Source of the DNA: Chloroflexota bacterium
Lineage (GTDB): Bacteria; Chloroflexota; Dehalococcoidia; SAR202; GCA-002694895
NCBI GenBank assembly: GCA_002715665.1
Contig: PAZO01000005.1
Coordinates: 9,586-16,100 of the forward strand
Length of the DNA stretch: 6,515 nucleotides
Direction: 5' to 3'
Below are positions 5,233-6,515 of the stretch, in pieces (position 1 is the stretch's first letter; each line of letters begins with the position of its first letter). The notes under the pieces are model-generated. The model was not told the DNA's origin. It searched no databases and was given only the letters and a program-made list of their open reading frames with translations. Position numbers and translations under genes: made by a program.

Positions 5233-6515
5233 ATGCATGAGTTAATAAAGAAATCAGCAACAGAAATAAGAAATATGTTGTTAAATAAAAAAATCAAACC
5301 ATCAGAACTTGTTCAAATAAGTTTAGATAGAATTAATGAGGTAGATCCTGTAATTAATGCTATGCCCACAATTTGTGCCGAAAGAGCCATGGAACATGCA
5401 AAAAAAATTGAAAACGATAATAACACAAATCAAAACTCTTTTAGCAATCTTGCAGGGATACCAATTTCGATTAAAGATCTGGTACCAGTTAAAGGAGTAA
5501 AAACTACTTGGGGATCGCCATTATTTAAGGATCATATTCCTGAAAAATCTGATTTTCTTGTTGAAAGATTAGAACAAAATGGAGGAATTGTAATGGGGAA
5601 ATCTAACACCCCTGAATTCGGTGCTGGTGCAAATACATTCAATGAAGTTTTTGGTCCATCACTAAGTCCTTGGAATACAAAGAAAACTGTAGGAGGGTCT
5701 TCCGGTGGAGCTGCTTCATCATTATTAAGTGGAGAAGTATGGCTAGCTTCAGGTAGTGATACAGGTGGAAGTCTAAGAATCCCTGGTAGCTTTTGTTCAG
5801 TTGTAGGATTTCGCCCGTCTCCTGGAACAGTGCCTACAGGACCAGGTAATTCTCCGTTTGATTCCTTGTCAGTATCAGGACCAATGGCTAGAAACGTTGA
5901 AGATACTGCTTTAATGCTTAATGCTATGACTGGATATTATGAATTTGATCCCTATAGTAAAAAAGACACACCAAATTATTTAGATGCTGTGAGCAATCCC
6001 AAAATTCCAAAAAAAATTGCTTATTCTTTTGATTTAGGAGGAGAACCATTAGATCCGAGAGTTAGAAAAGGATTTGAAGATGGGTTAAAAGTATTTGAAT
6101 CAATGGGAGTAGAATTGATCGAGGATTGTATAGATTTTAGCGAAGCTCATTATTTAATTCGAATCCTAAGATCACTTAAATTTGCAGCACAAGCTGATAG
6201 ATTGAAAAATCATAGAGATCAACTAAAACCAGAAATAATTTGGAATATTGAAACTGGTCTTAAATTAACTGGTGAAGAAATTGCTAAAGCTGAATTAATT
6301 AGAGGAAAACTTTTTAACGATACAGCAGAATTTTTTAACAAGTATGATATGTTTATCTGTCCAACAGTAATGGTTCCGCCTTTTGATGTGGAAATTAGAT
6401 ACTTAGATGAAGTTGAAGGAGTTAAGTTTGATGATTATATTACATGGCTTTACTATACTCATTCTATAACTTTAACTTCTACTCCAAGTGTATCTTTGCC
6501 ATGTAGTTTTACTGA
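5233..6515 (+). CDS. Amidase-signature family hydrolase (partial, cut by the right edge)
   Basis: The frame is open from the ATG at 5233 to the window edge, 427 codons, with no stop. The amidase signature family hydrolyses carboxamide bonds with a Ser-cisSer-Lys triad in the cytoplasm. All three residues are visible: K81 in ISIKDLVPVKG, S156 in VGGSSGGAASS and nucleophile S180 in SDTGGSLRIPGSF. The 75-residue and 24-residue spacings match characterised members such as FAAH. Later landmarks are GPMARNVEDTALML (about 216-229), FICPTVMVPPF and, at the edge, TSTPSVSLPC, a conserved C-terminal region. Family members run to about 460-500 residues, so perhaps 40-60 are missing. No gatB or gatC is in view, so a role as the GatA subunit of tRNA amidotransferase is unlikely; a stand-alone amidase of unknown substrate fits better. 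It lies 30 bases after an MFS transporter, probably in one operon. Confidence 0.93.
   Translation, partial: MHELIKKSATEIRNMLLNKKIKPSELVQISLDRINEVDPVINAMPTICAERAMEHAKKIENDNNTNQNSFSNLAGIPISIKDLVPVKGVKTTWGSPLFKDHIPEKSDFLVERLEQNGGIVMGKSNTPEFGAGANTFNEVFGPSLSPWNTKKTVGGSSGGAASSLLSGEVWLASGSDTGGSLRIPGSFCSVVGFRPSPGTVPTGPGNSPFDSLSVSGPMARNVEDTALMLNAMTGYYEFDPYSKKDTPNYLDAVSNPKIPKKIAYSFDLGGEPLDPRVRKGFEDGLKVFESMGVELIEDCIDFSEAHYLIRILRSLKFAAQADRLKNHRDQLKPEIIWNIETGLKLTGEEIAKAELIRGKLFNDTAEFFNKYDMFICPTVMVPPFDVEIRYLDEVEGVKFDDYITWLYYTHSITLTSTPSVSLPCSFT

Noticed and set aside
5233..6515. Identification of the amidase as GatA of the tRNA amidotransferase
   Set aside because: The triad is shared by the whole amidase family, no gatB or gatC is nearby, and the gene sits behind an exporter, so the specific assignment is not supported.

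Overview
The window comes from a low-GC bacterial chromosome (roughly 30% GC by eye, with A/T strongly favoured at third codon positions). It holds six protein-coding genes, tightly packed, with no RNA genes, transposons, CRISPR arrays or phage genes that I can see. The gap between genes never exceeds about 110 bases. The lineage cannot be fixed from sequence alone. Small gaps, low GC and the mix of amidase, DHA3-type MFS transporters and a secreted CX4C propeller would fit an uncultivated free-living, perhaps aquatic, bacterium; this is a weak inference.

Layout from left to right. (1) A minus-strand pair, bases 14-1587: an MFS efflux-type transporter followed 14 bases later by a small MazG-like nucleotide pyrophosphohydrolase, whose Shine-Dalgarno sequence overlaps the transporter's stop codon. 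(2) A 108-base divergent intergenic region with a near-consensus plus-strand promoter. (3) A plus-strand HAD-superfamily phosphatase, 1696-2598, with a TTG start. (4) A minus-strand membrane-anchored or secreted seven-bladed beta-propeller, 2595-3950. Its stop codon overlaps that of the HAD gene in a shared TTAA. (5) A second MFS transporter of the same broad type, 4006-5202 on the plus strand, divergent from the propeller. (6) An amidase-signature hydrolase starting at 5233, 30 bases after the transporter and probably co-transcribed with it, which runs off the right edge after 427 codons.

The genes fall into four transcription units (MFS to MazG-like; HAD; propeller; MFS to amidase) in alternating divergent and convergent arrangement. 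Nothing ties them into one pathway. The themes are small-molecule export (two transporters), hydrolysis of phosphate, nucleotide or amide compounds (HAD, MazG-like, amidase), and one extracytoplasmic repeat protein of unknown role. The most distinctive object is the propeller: each of its seven repeats carries a CX4C cysteine pair, and the N-terminal strand appears to complete the last blade. I found no convincing evidence of a new defence, mobile or regulatory system.
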